Assembly: GCA_937891215.1 (NCBI GenBank)
Contig: CALAEU010000330.1
Location: forward strand, 1 to 7,649
DNA length: 7,649 nucleotides
Reading direction: 5' to 3'
Origin: an uncultured Clostridia bacterium
GTDB lineage: Bacteria; Bacillota_A; Clostridia; Oscillospirales; Acutalibacteraceae
In this document: positions 1 to 5,948 of the stretch, piece after piece
How positions within the stretch are numbered: the stretch's first letter is position 1
Layout of the letters: the number at the start of each line of letters is the position of its first letter
Program-made: the position numbers and the translations under genes
The notes under the pieces: model-generated
What the model saw: only the letters and a program-made list of their open reading frames with translations
The model's database searches: none
What the model was told of the DNA's origin: nothing

Positions 1-91
1 GTTGACATACAACTTCACCCGCACCAATAATATTAGCTTTTACTTCTTCATTATTATTTAATTCAGGTGTTTCTTTTTTCTTTCTTGCCAT
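1..91 (-). CDS. Probable type IIA topoisomerase subunit A (ParC/GyrA-like), N-terminal fragment
   Basis: Only the first 30 codons are present; the gene runs off the left edge. It starts with ATG (89-91) preceded by a G-rich ribosome site (GGTGGTG on the minus strand, about 96-105), and begins 14 nt after the stop of the upstream topoisomerase B subunit, so the two are almost certainly co-transcribed. The visible N-terminus is a basic-then-acidic low-complexity tail (MARKKKE, then an NNNEE stretch) ending in GEVVCQ. The catalytic tyrosine and winged-helix region lie outside the window, so the sequence alone does not identify it. The call rests on family knowledge that subunit B genes are commonly followed directly by subunit A. 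It would cleave and religate DNA as the A2B2 partner of the neighbouring ATPase. Whether it is ParC or a second GyrA cannot be told from this fragment. Confidence 0.6.
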   Translation of the reverse strand, partial: MARKKKETPELNNNEEVKANIIGAGEVVCQ

Positions 92-105
92 AACTTCACA
101 CCACC

Positions 106-2106
106 TTAAGAAATATCTGCAAGGTCAATATATAAATGACCATTTTCTGCTATAAATTCTTTTCTATCCGCAAGATTATCACCTAAAAGAAGTTCAAACT
201 TCTCAGCAATCAATTCTTCAACATCATTAGGTTCAACTTTAATAAGACGGCGTGTCTGTGGATTCATAGTTGTAAGCCACATCATATCAGCATCGTTTTC
301 ACCAAGACCTTTTGAACGCTGAATGGTATATTTTGCATCACCAATTTCTTCTAAAGCCATAGTTTTTTCTTTTTCAGTATAAGCAAACCATGTCTGACCT
401 TTTGAAGTGATTTCGTAAAGTGGTGATTCCGCAATAAACACTTTACCTTCTTTTAATAAAGTTGGCATAAGTCTATAAATCATTGTAAGAATAAGAGTTC
501 TGATGTGGAATCCGTCAACATCGGCATCAGTACAGATTATAATTTTACTCCAACGAAGATTTTCTAAATTAAATAATGATAGCTCTTTATTTGATTTTGA
601 AGAAACTTCAACACCACAACCTAAAACTTTAATTAAATCAGTAATAATTTCACTTTTGAAAATTCTGTTATAATCAAATTTCAAGCAGTTAAGAATTTTA
701 CCACGAACAGGAATTACCGCCTGGAATGATGAGTCACGGGCCTGTTTACAAGCACCAAGAGCTGAGTCACCTTCCACTATAAAGATTTCTCTTTCATTAG
801 GGTCTTTACTACGACAATCTACGAACTTTTCGACTCTTGAAGTCATATCATTTGAACTTGAAAGTGTCTTTTTAAGATTCAATCTTGTAGTTTCAGCTTT
901 AATCCTTGAACGCATATTTATAAGCACTTGCTCACAAATTTTATCTGCATCAAGTTTATTTTCAATAAAATACACTTCAAGCTGATGACGAATAAACTCT
1001 GTCATAGCATCCTGAATAAATTTATTTGTTATTGCTTTTTTAGTCTGGTTTTCATAAGATGTCTGTGTTGAGAAAGATGAAATAACAAGTACAAGACAGT
1101 CTTCAACATCCTGAAAACTGATTTTTGCGTCAGTTTTAGTATATTTGCTATTCTGTTTCAAATAAGCATCTATCTGTGCAACAAAAGCACTTTTAACTGC
1201 TTTTTCAGGTGCACCGCCGTATTCAAGCCAACTTGAGTTGTGATAATACTCTTTTAATTGTTTTTTGTTTGAGAAACAAAGAGCAATATTCATTTTTAAT
1301 TTATAATCAGGCTTGTCCGCACGGTCTCTACCCATTCTGTCTGCTTGCCAGAACTGAACAGTACTAAGACCATCTTCACCAATAAATTCATTAACATAGT
1401 CAACAATACCATTGTTATAAACAAATTCAAATGTTTCAAATTTTGTTTCAGTAAGTTGATTTTTAAGAATAAATTTAACACCTGCATTAACAACAGATTG
1501 TCTTTTTAAAATATCCTGGAAATATTCAAGTGGAACATCAATATCCGTAAATACCTTTAAGTCGGGACGCCATTTAATTCTTGAACCAGTATCCTTTTTA
1601 TCATAAGGTGTTTTCTTCATTTCACCGTCAATTTCGCCTTGTTTAAATGAAAGCTCATAACAGTACCCACCTGTATGTATTTCTGCTTCCATATATTCAG
1701 ACGCATATTGGGTAGCACAAAGACCAAGACCGTTAAGCCCCAAAGAATATTCGTAACTACCACCTTCATTGGTGTTATATTTACCACCTGCATAAAGGTC
1801 ACAGAACACGAGTTCCCAGTTATAACAATCTTCTTTTTTATTGTAATCGACAGGAATACCACGACCAAAGTCCTGTACTTCAATTGATTTATCCAAGAAT
1901 CTTGTAACAACAATTTTATTACCATAGCCTTCACGAGCTTCGTCAATTGAGTTTGAAATAATCTCAAAAACAGAATGTTCGCAACCTTCAAGTCCATCGG
2001 AACCAAAAATAACCGCAGGTCTCTTACGAACTCTGTCGGCACCTTTTAATTTTGAAATACTTTCGTTACCATAACTTTGTTGTGTTTCGTTTTTTGCTTT
2101 TGCCAT
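106..2106 (-). CDS. parE: DNA topoisomerase IV subunit B-like (GyrB/ParE family ATPase)
   Basis: 666-residue ATPase/TOPRIM subunit of a type IIA topoisomerase, which uses ATP to drive DNA strand passage. Visible in order: the GHKL ATPase fold with catalytic Glu48 and Mg-binding Asn52 (EIISNSIDE), Asp79 in DFGRGIP, GGKY at 107-110, and the ATP-lid motif GLNGLG at 123-128. The QTK loop at 354-356 marks the transducer domain. The TOPRIM domain has EGDSA at 445-449, PVRGK at 466-470 and DADVDG at 527-532. The C-terminal QRSKGLGE is at 596-603. Length fits the ~640-residue Gram-positive form without the E. coli insert. The lid reads GLNGLG instead of the usual GLHGVG, and the Asp before Asn52 is Ser; all catalytic residues are kept. 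I infer this is the second (topo IV-like) enzyme rather than the origin-proximal gyrB because of this divergence; gyrB remains possible. The start is supported by an AGGTCAGG ribosome site ending 7 nt upstream. It has its own promoter (2169-2196) and is followed by the probable A subunit. Confidence 0.88.
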   Translation of the reverse strand: MAKAKNETQQSYGNESISKLKGADRVRKRPAVIFGSDGLEGCEHSVFEIISNSIDEAREGYGNKIVVTRFLDKSIEVQDFGRGIPVDYNKKEDCYNWELVFCDLYAGGKYNTNEGGSYEYSLGLNGLGLCATQYASEYMEAEIHTGGYCYELSFKQGEIDGEMKKTPYDKKDTGSRIKWRPDLKVFTDIDVPLEYFQDILKRQSVVNAGVKFILKNQLTETKFETFEFVYNNGIVDYVNEFIGEDGLSTVQFWQADRMGRDRADKPDYKLKMNIALCFSNKKQLKEYYHNSSWLEYGGAPEKAVKSAFVAQIDAYLKQNSKYTKTDAKISFQDVEDCLVLVISSFSTQTSYENQTKKAITNKFIQDAMTEFIRHQLEVYFIENKLDADKICEQVLINMRSRIKAETTRLNLKKTLSSSNDMTSRVEKFVDCRSKDPNEREIFIVEGDSALGACKQARDSSFQAVIPVRGKILNCLKFDYNRIFKSEIITDLIKVLGCGVEVSSKSNKELSLFNLENLRWSKIIICTDADVDGFHIRTLILTMIYRLMPTLLKEGKVFIAESPLYEITSKGQTWFAYTEKEKTMALEEIGDAKYTIQRSKGLGENDADMMWLTTMNPQTRRLIKVEPNDVEELIAEKFELLLGDNLADRKEFIAENGHLYIDLADIS

Positions 2107-2168
2107 TTTAATACCTGACCTTTCAAATCAACGAATATTATACCATTATTTGTTATTAAACCTATTAT

Positions 2169-2196
2169 ATTATACAAGATATTGTAATTTAGTCAA
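2169..2196 (-). promoter_or_regulatory. Sigma-A promoter of the topoisomerase operon
   Basis: On the minus strand a -35 box TTGACT (2196-2191) is separated by 16 nt from a perfect -10 box TATAAT (2174-2169). Transcription would begin near 2162, giving a leader of about 55 nt before the parE-like ATG. It is the only good housekeeping promoter seen in the 170-bp gap shared with the divergent spmA. Confidence 0.75.
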
Positions 2197-2213
2197 GAAT
2201 TTTTTCTTTTTTT

Positions 2214-2243
2214 GCATACATAGTGTCCCATAAATCATACTTT
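2214..2243 (+). promoter_or_regulatory. Possible sporulation (sigma-E-type) promoter for spmAB
   Basis: Plus strand: GCATACA (2214-2220), 15 nt, then CATACTTT (2236-2243). This partly resembles the Bacillus sigma-E consensus (KMATATT at -35, CATACANT at -10), agreeing at five of seven and most of the -10 positions. A weak sigma-A reading (TTGCAT at 2212, 18 nt, CATACT) uses the same bases. The Bacillus spmAB genes are known to be transcribed in the mother cell under sigma-E, which makes the first reading attractive, but the match alone is not strong. Confidence 0.3.
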
Positions 2244-2263
2244 TTATTAAATCTTTAAAAAGT
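2239..2263 (+). repeat. 8-bp perfect inverted repeat in the spmA leader
   Basis: ACTTTTTA (2239-2246) and TAAAAAGT (2256-2263) are exact reverse complements around a 9-nt loop. The right arm covers the only purine-rich stretch (AAAAAGTAG) that could act as the spmA ribosome binding site. The arms are AT-rich, so the pairing is weak and may be chance. The left arm also overlaps the proposed -10 box, so it would be only partly transcribed from that promoter. Confidence 0.35.
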
Positions 2264-2276
2264 AGTTGTGATAAAT

Positions 2277-2855
2277 ATGATGAATTACGTATGGGTAATA
2301 ATTATAATCTTCTCGTTTTTCTGTGCGATTGCAACAAACAATATGTCTTCACTTTCTTCTGCAGTAATTTCAGGAGGTACTGAAGCAATTACGCTCGTCT
2401 TAAAATTAACTGGTATTATTTGTTTCTGGAATGGTCTTATGGCAATTGCCGAAAAAAGCGGATTAACACAAATCATAAGCAATCTGTTAAAACCTGTTTT
2501 AAAACTTCTTTTTCCAAAACTAAAAGACGAAAAAGCAAAAAATGCAATTTCAATGAATTTGACGGCAAATCTTTTAGGTCTTGGAAATGCAGCAACGCCA
2601 CTCGGTTTAGAGGCTATGAAACGATTACAGGAAAACTCATTAAAAAAAGACACCGCAACAGACGAAATGGTAAGGTTTGTAGTCCTAAACTCCGCTGCTT
2701 TACATTTAGTACCAACAACTGTTGCACTATTAAGACACGAATTCGGTAGCCAGAATCCTATGGAAATATTGCTACCATCAATTGTCACATCTTTTTTAAG
2801 TGTAACAGTAGGCGTTCTTATGACATTCATTTTGCGAAAGGCGTTTAAAATATGA
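2277..2855 (+). CDS. spmA: Spore maturation protein A
   Basis: 192-residue membrane protein of the SpmA family (nucleoside-recognition 'gate' domain). In Bacillus SpmA and SpmB are needed for full dehydration of the spore core and hence heat resistance; their exact transport activity is not established. Hydrophobic segments lie at about 5-20, 38-58 and 163-186. The most diagnostic stretch is ANLLGLGNAATPLG at 97-110, a highly conserved SpmA signature, followed by EAMKRLQ. Length matches the Bacillus protein (~196). Start choice is uncertain: GTG at 2268, ATG at 2277 and ATG at 2280 are all in frame. I prefer an ATG because family members begin shortly before the N-x-x-W motif and because the only purine-rich upstream site (2257-2265) is better spaced for 2277. 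The stop overlaps the spmB start (ATGA), indicating translational coupling. Divergent from the topoisomerase operon. Confidence 0.92.
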   Translation: MMNYVWVIIIIFSFFCAIATNNMSSLSSAVISGGTEAITLVLKLTGIICFWNGLMAIAEKSGLTQIISNLLKPVLKLLFPKLKDEKAKNAISMNLTANLLGLGNAATPLGLEAMKRLQENSLKKDTATDEMVRFVVLNSAALHLVPTTVALLRHEFGSQNPMEILLPSIVTSFLSVTVGVLMTFILRKAFKI

Positions 2856-3373
2856 GTAGTTTTACAGATTATATTTTACCATTGCTGGTTGCAGTAATTG
2901 TTGTTTTTGGTGCATTAAAGGGCATTAATGTATTTGACGTATTCCTTGATGGTGCAAAAAGCGGATTTAAAACAGTTTTAGGTATTACCCCAGCCCTTAT
3001 AGCTTTAATAGTTGCTGTTAATATGTTAAAAAGTTCTGGTGGGTTAAATGTAATTACAAATATATTTTCTCCAATTTGTAACTTTTTAAAAATTCCTAAA
3101 GAACTTACACCACTTGCAATTCTATCACCAATTTCAGGTAGTGGTGCTATTTCAATGTTTGAAACAATTTTAAAAGAGCACGGACCTGATTCTTTTATAG
3201 GCAGATGTGCCTCAATTATGATGGGTTCAACTGAAACAACATTTTATGCAATTACACTTTATTATGGCTCCTGTAACATAAAAAATACCCGGCACACATT
3301 GCCGAGTGCAATATGTGCCGACCTGGTAAGTTTTATATTTTCAGTATTCGCAGTAAAACTCTTTATTCTTTAA
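2852..3373 (+). CDS. spmB: Spore maturation protein B
   Basis: 173-residue membrane protein and partner of SpmA, also with the gate domain. Hydrophobic segments are at about 6-21, 41-60 and 157-173. Conserved family motifs visible are SPISGSGAI (92-100) and MGSTETTFYAI (124-134), the latter typical of SpmB. Length is as in Bacillus (~178). The ATG lies within the spmA stop (4-nt overlap), with AAAGG at 2837-2841 as a ribosome site inside the spmA end. The last codons run 11 bp into the 3' end of the convergent radC. Codons 147-157 carry a hairpin that appears to serve as the terminator of radC on the other strand. No dacB-like gene, its Bacillus neighbour, is adjacent here. No terminator for spmAB itself was found downstream. 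Confidence 0.93.
   Translation: MSSFTDYILPLLVAVIVVFGALKGINVFDVFLDGAKSGFKTVLGITPALIALIVAVNMLKSSGGLNVITNIFSPICNFLKIPKELTPLAILSPISGSGAISMFETILKEHGPDSFIGRCASIMMGSTETTFYAITLYYGSCNIKNTRHTLPSAICADLVSFIFSVFAVKLFIL
3280..3320 (-). terminator. Rho-independent terminator of metK-radC inside spmB
   Basis: Bases 3290-3302 and 3308-3320 form a 13-bp stem with a 5-nt loop. Read as minus-strand RNA the only non-Watson-Crick pair (3297/3313) is a G-U wobble; as plus-strand RNA it is a C-A mismatch. Minus-strand RNA leaves the stem with GGUA and then six U residues (3285-3280). This sits 43 nt past the radC stop. The 4-nt gap before the U-tract makes it less than ideal, but no other candidate was seen downstream of radC. 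Confidence 0.6.
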
Positions 3374-4085
3374 TTTCAATATCAAAAAAACCTTTATAAC
3401 GCGAATCATCTCTCATAGAATAATAGGCAGTGCGATTAATAATTATGTGATCAATAAGGTGTATACCAAGATTTCTGAGTGTTACTGAAACAGTTGTAGT
3501 TGAACTAACATCAGCATTTGATGGTAAAGCCGAACCTTCAGGATGATTATGAGCCATAATTACAAAAGCCGGGTCATTTTCAAGAATTTTAGAAACAGCA
3601 GTTTTTAATTCTGTACTGGTACGAACAGAATCGCCTTCAGTAAATGCTTCAATTTTCTTTAAACGCATAGCAGAATCAAAGCAAATGAACAACAACTTTT
3701 CATTCTTTTCATTGAGATATTGTGACCTGACAAGTGCAACCAGTTCTTCAATAGTTCTGTAAGGTGTCCTTTTCACTGCACCCTCTTCAATAACCCTTTT
3801 ATAAAGTTCGCCAATAGCAGCAATCTGAATAGCACTGTTTTTACCTACACCTTGTACCTCAGTGAGTTTTTTAGGTGTAGCCTTTATAATCTCGGCAAAA
3901 GAACCGAATTCATTAAGCAACCTGTGTGCTATTTCGTTAGTATCTTCACGCGGTATTGAATAAAAGAGTAACAACTCGAGAAGTCTGTGGTCCTCGAGTT
4001 GTTCAAATCCGTTTTTCAAAACATTTTCGCGTACTCTTTCGCGATGACCTGCGTGAATATTCTTTTTAGTTGTCTGATTACTCAT
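3363..4085 (-). CDS. radC: RadC family JAB/MPN-domain protein
   Basis: 240-residue RadC-family protein. An N-terminal helical/UPF0758-type region contains a helix-hairpin-helix-like motif (VQGVGKNSA, 77-85). The C-terminal half is a JAB/MPN metalloprotease-like fold with an intact JAMM zinc site: His179, His181 (HNHPEG), Ser189 and Asp192 in exact H-x-H-x7-S-x2-D spacing, plus a likely acidic partner Glu150. Despite the name, a DNA-repair role is not supported by later work on E. coli radC, and the true substrate is unknown; the intact metal site suggests a hydrolase. Start is supported by AGGAG (4095-4091) 5 nt before ATG. It lies 29 nt after metK with no terminator between, so it is read from the metK promoter. 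Its 3' end overlaps spmB by 11 bp tail-to-tail. An 11-bp inverted repeat sits at codons 28-39. Confidence 0.93.
   Translation of the reverse strand: MSNQTTKKNIHAGHRERVRENVLKNGFEQLEDHRLLELLLFYSIPREDTNEIAHRLLNEFGSFAEIIKATPKKLTEVQGVGKNSAIQIAAIGELYKRVIEEGAVKRTPYRTIEELVALVRSQYLNEKNEKLLFICFDSAMRLKKIEAFTEGDSVRTSTELKTAVSKILENDPAFVIMAHNHPEGSALPSNADVSSTTTVSVTLRNLGIHLIDHIIINRTAYYSMRDDSRYKGFFDIEIKE
3970..4003. repeat. 11-bp perfect inverted repeat within radC
   Basis: AACAACTCGAG (3970-3980) and CTCGAGTTGTT (3993-4003) are exact reverse complements with a 12-nt loop, able to fold in RNA of either strand. They fall about 80-115 nt into radC, encoding roughly EQLE...LELL. Both arms include CTCGAG. There is no U-tract after the stem in the radC direction, so it is not a simple terminator. 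Confidence 0.7.
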
Positions 4086-4114
4086 ACATTCTCCTAGAAA
4101 AAATATTCATTCAA

Positions 4115-5299
4115 TCAGATGTTTGCAACCTTTTTGAGAGTTTCAGCCATATCTGTCTTTTCCCAAGCAACATCAAGGTCAATTCTACCCATATGACCGT
4201 AAGCAGCAAGTTCTCTATACTGTGGTTTTCTTAAATCAAGTTTTTCAATAATTGCTGCAGGACGCAAATCAAAATTTGCATTAACTATATCTTCGAGTTG
4301 TGCGTCACTGATTTTACCTGTACCAAATGTATCAACACGAACAGAAAGTGGTCTAGCAACACCAATTGCATACGCTAACTGAACCTCGCATTTGTCAGCA
4401 AGACCAGCAGTTACAATGTTTTTTGCAACATATCTTGCAGCATAAGCAGCACTTCTGTCAACTTTTGTAGGGTCTTTACCTGAGAATGCACCGCCACCGT
4501 GACGGGAATATCCACCGTATGTATCTACAATAATTTTTCTACCTGTAAGACCACTGTCACCAACAGGGCCACCAATTACAAAGTTACCTGTTGGGTTTAC
4601 ATAGAATTTGGTATTTTCATCGAGATATTTTTCTGGAATAATAGGTTTGATAACATTCTCGATAATATCTTTACGAAGCACTTCAATATCCATTGGGTCG
4701 TGCTGAGAAGAAACAACAACTGCTTCAACTCTTACAGGATTATCGTTATCATCATACTCAACAGTAACCTGACTCTTACCATCCGGACGAAGATAAGTTA
4801 AAGTACCATTCTTTCTTACTTCTGTAAGACGACGAGCTAATTTATGTGCCAAAGAAATAGGAAGTGGCATAAGTTCTTCTGTATCATTACAAGCAAAGCC
4901 AAACATCATACCCTGGTCACCAGCACCGTGAAGGTTATAAGGGTCATTTTCGCCATCTTTTAATTCAAGAGATTTATCAACACCCATAGAAATATCGGTT
5001 GATTGTTTGTCAATAGTAGTCATAACCGCACAAGTGTTACCATCGAAACCGCAATTTGGGTTATCGAAACCGATATCGCAAACAGTTTTTCTTATAACTG
5101 CCGGAAAATCGATTTGTGCAGTTGTTGTAATTTCACCCATAACTGTAACAACACCTGTTGTACAAGTAGTTTCACAAGCAACTCTTGCTTGTTTGTCCTG
5201 TGCTAAAATAGCATCTAAAATCGCATCAGAAACACAGTCGCAAACTTTATCAGGATGACCTTCTGTTACTGATTCTGATGTAAAAAATCTTCTTGCCAT
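4115..5299 (-). CDS. metK: S-adenosylmethionine synthetase (methionine adenosyltransferase)
   Basis: 394-residue enzyme making S-adenosylmethionine from methionine and ATP, releasing phosphate and diphosphate; a cytosolic homotetramer in characterised bacteria. All hallmark motifs are present: GHPDK at 14-18 (active-site His15, Asp17), GAGDQG at 125-130 (signature 1) and [10 protein letters not shown] at 267-276 (signature 2, P-loop-like phosphate binding). Length fits the family (384-400). The ATG is preceded by a perfect GGAGG (5311-5307) at 7 nt, and a near-consensus promoter lies further up. The inferred leader is only about 45 nt, so it has no room for a SAM-I riboswitch, which controls metK in many Firmicutes. 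It is first gene of a metK-radC unit. No unusual residues were noticed. Confidence 0.98.
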   Translation of the reverse strand: MARRFFTSESVTEGHPDKVCDCVSDAILDAILAQDKQARVACETTCTTGVVTVMGEITTTAQIDFPAVIRKTVCDIGFDNPNCGFDGNTCAVMTTIDKQSTDISMGVDKSLELKDGENDPYNLHGAGDQGMMFGFACNDTEELMPLPISLAHKLARRLTEVRKNGTLTYLRPDGKSQVTVEYDDNDNPVRVEAVVVSSQHDPMDIEVLRKDIIENVIKPIIPEKYLDENTKFYVNPTGNFVIGGPVGDSGLTGRKIIVDTYGGYSRHGGGAFSGKDPTKVDRSAAYAARYVAKNIVTAGLADKCEVQLAYAIGVARPLSVRVDTFGTGKISDAQLEDIVNANFDLRPAAIIEKLDLRKPQYRELAAYGHMGRIDLDVAWEKTDMAETLKKVANI

Positions 5300-5350
5300 A
5301 GTAAAACCTCCGTATACGACAAATATTTATAATATATATACCTATTTGCT

Positions 5351-5379
5351 ATTTTACACCATATAAAATACATTGTCAA
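5351..5379 (-). promoter_or_regulatory. Sigma-A promoter of metK-radC
   Basis: Minus strand: perfect -35 TTGACA (5379-5374), 17-nt spacer, -10 TAAAAT (5356-5351). Transcription would start near 5344. The -35 box begins 5 nt beyond the U-tract of the upstream endoribonuclease terminator, so the two transcription units are packed with almost no spare sequence. Confidence 0.8.
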
Positions 5380-5384
5380 GAAAT

Positions 5385-5415
5385 AAAAAACAACAGACAT
5401 TAAAAGTCTGTTGTT
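5385..5415 (-). terminator. Rho-independent terminator of the MazF/EndoA gene
   Basis: AACAACAGAC (5389-5398) and GTCTGTTGTT (5406-5415) form a perfect 10-bp stem with a 7-nt loop. Minus-strand RNA continues into a run of U residues (5390-5385). It starts 6 nt after the gene's stop codon. Confidence 0.88.
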
Positions 5416-5421
5416 CATATA

Positions 5422-5775
5422 TCATATATTATCAAGCAAACCGAAGCTCACTGATAACGCTTTATCAATTCTGTCCATATCATTTTCGGGTAAATTTCCC
5501 ATCCGTTCTTTTAATCGTTGTTTGTCCAGAGTTCTTATTTGTTCAAGCAAAACTATTGAATCTTTTGAAAGTCCGCAGTCATTTGCATTAACACTTATAT
5601 GAGTTGGCAAATTTGTTTTAAATTTCTGACTTGTTATAGCAGCAGCAATAACAGTCGGACTATATTTATTACCTACATTATTCTGAACAATAAGTACTGG
5701 TCTTACACCGCCTTGCTCCGAACCGACAACGGGACTTAAATCTGCGTAATAGATATCGCCTCTTTTAATAGTCAC
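5422..5775 (-). CDS. ndoA: MazF/EndoA (PemK-like) mRNA endoribonuclease
   Basis: 117-residue sequence-specific mRNA endonuclease of the MazF/PemK toxin family, very close from memory to Bacillus EndoA (NdoA, 116 residues), which cuts at UACAU. The N-terminus [20 protein letters not shown] is nearly the Bacillus one. The residues used in catalysis and RNA binding there are present at the same numbers: Arg25 (RPVL), Thr48 (AAITSQ) and Gln79 (LLEQIR). The start is GTG (5775-5773), because no ATG occurs in frame before residue 92 or upstream before a stop, and a GGAGAG site sits 7 nt ahead. No EndoAI/MazE-type antitoxin precedes it: the 173 bp upstream hold only the terminator of the LRR gene. 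The gene is therefore monocistronic here, ending in its own hairpin terminator. Cleavage specificity is inferred from the family, not seen. Confidence 0.95.
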   Translation of the reverse strand: MTIKRGDIYYADLSPVVGSEQGGVRPVLIVQNNVGNKYSPTVIAAAITSQKFKTNLPTHISVNANDCGLSKDSIVLLEQIRTLDKQRLKERMGNLPENDMDRIDKALSVSFGLLDNI

Positions 5776-5782
5776 TGTATCA

Positions 5783-5788
5783 CTCTCC
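5783..5788 (-). promoter_or_regulatory. Ribosome binding site deciding the GTG start of ndoA
   Basis: GGAGAG on the minus strand, 7 nt before GTG (5775-5773). In-frame codons upstream reach a TAG without any ATG, so this site fixes the start. No convincing -35/-10 pair for the gene was found between here and 5914; a CATAAT at about 5799-5794 lacks a good -35 partner. Confidence 0.75.
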
Positions 5789-5913
5789 GATATTATGTTT
5801 GTACATCCCTATTTTTGACTGAATTTACAAAAATAATCATAAAAAACGAAAAGTTATAAGTTTTAATAAAATAAAACTCTATTACAGTATATTATCACGA
5901 GAAATTTTATGTT

Positions 5914-5943
5914 AAAAAAACCGCTAAGAAAAATCTTAGCGGT
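5914..5943 (-). terminator. Rho-independent terminator of the LRR protein gene
   Basis: ACCGCTAAGA (5920-5929) and TCTTAGCGGT (5934-5943) form a perfect 10-bp stem closing a 4-nt loop, followed on the minus strand by seven consecutive U residues (5920-5914). It begins 5 nt after the stop codon. It separates the LRR gene from ndoA, making read-through between them unlikely. Confidence 0.92.
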
Positions 5944-5948
5944 AAAAT

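Noticed and set aside
2..8. TTGACA on the plus strand at the left edge
   Set aside because: Lies within the coding sequence of the minus-strand gene with no suitable -10 box or downstream plus-strand gene; chance match.
1617..2042. 141-codon minus-strand frame inside the topoisomerase B gene
   Set aside because: Overlaps the conserved ATPase domain in another frame, has no ribosome site, and has no recognisable motif.
2285..2830. 181-codon open frame on the minus strand opposite spmA
   Set aside because: It is antisense to a gene with a conserved SpmA signature, has no ribosome site, and its protein resembles nothing known; a shadow of the real gene.
5300..5421. Possible SAM riboswitch upstream of metK
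   Set aside because: The only stable hairpin here is the ndoA terminator, which lies upstream of the metK -35 box; the remaining leader is about 45 nt without the expected helices.
5793..5840. 15-codon minus-strand ORF just upstream of ndoA, considered as a possible antitoxin
   Set aside because: Far too short for a MazE/EndoAI antitoxin, no ribosome site, and no ribbon-helix-helix pattern.
5816..5844. Plus-strand TTGACT with CATAAA 17 nt downstream, a possible promoter
   Set aside because: The -10 is poor and there is no plus-strand gene for over a kilobase; it would only run antisense to the LRR gene terminator.
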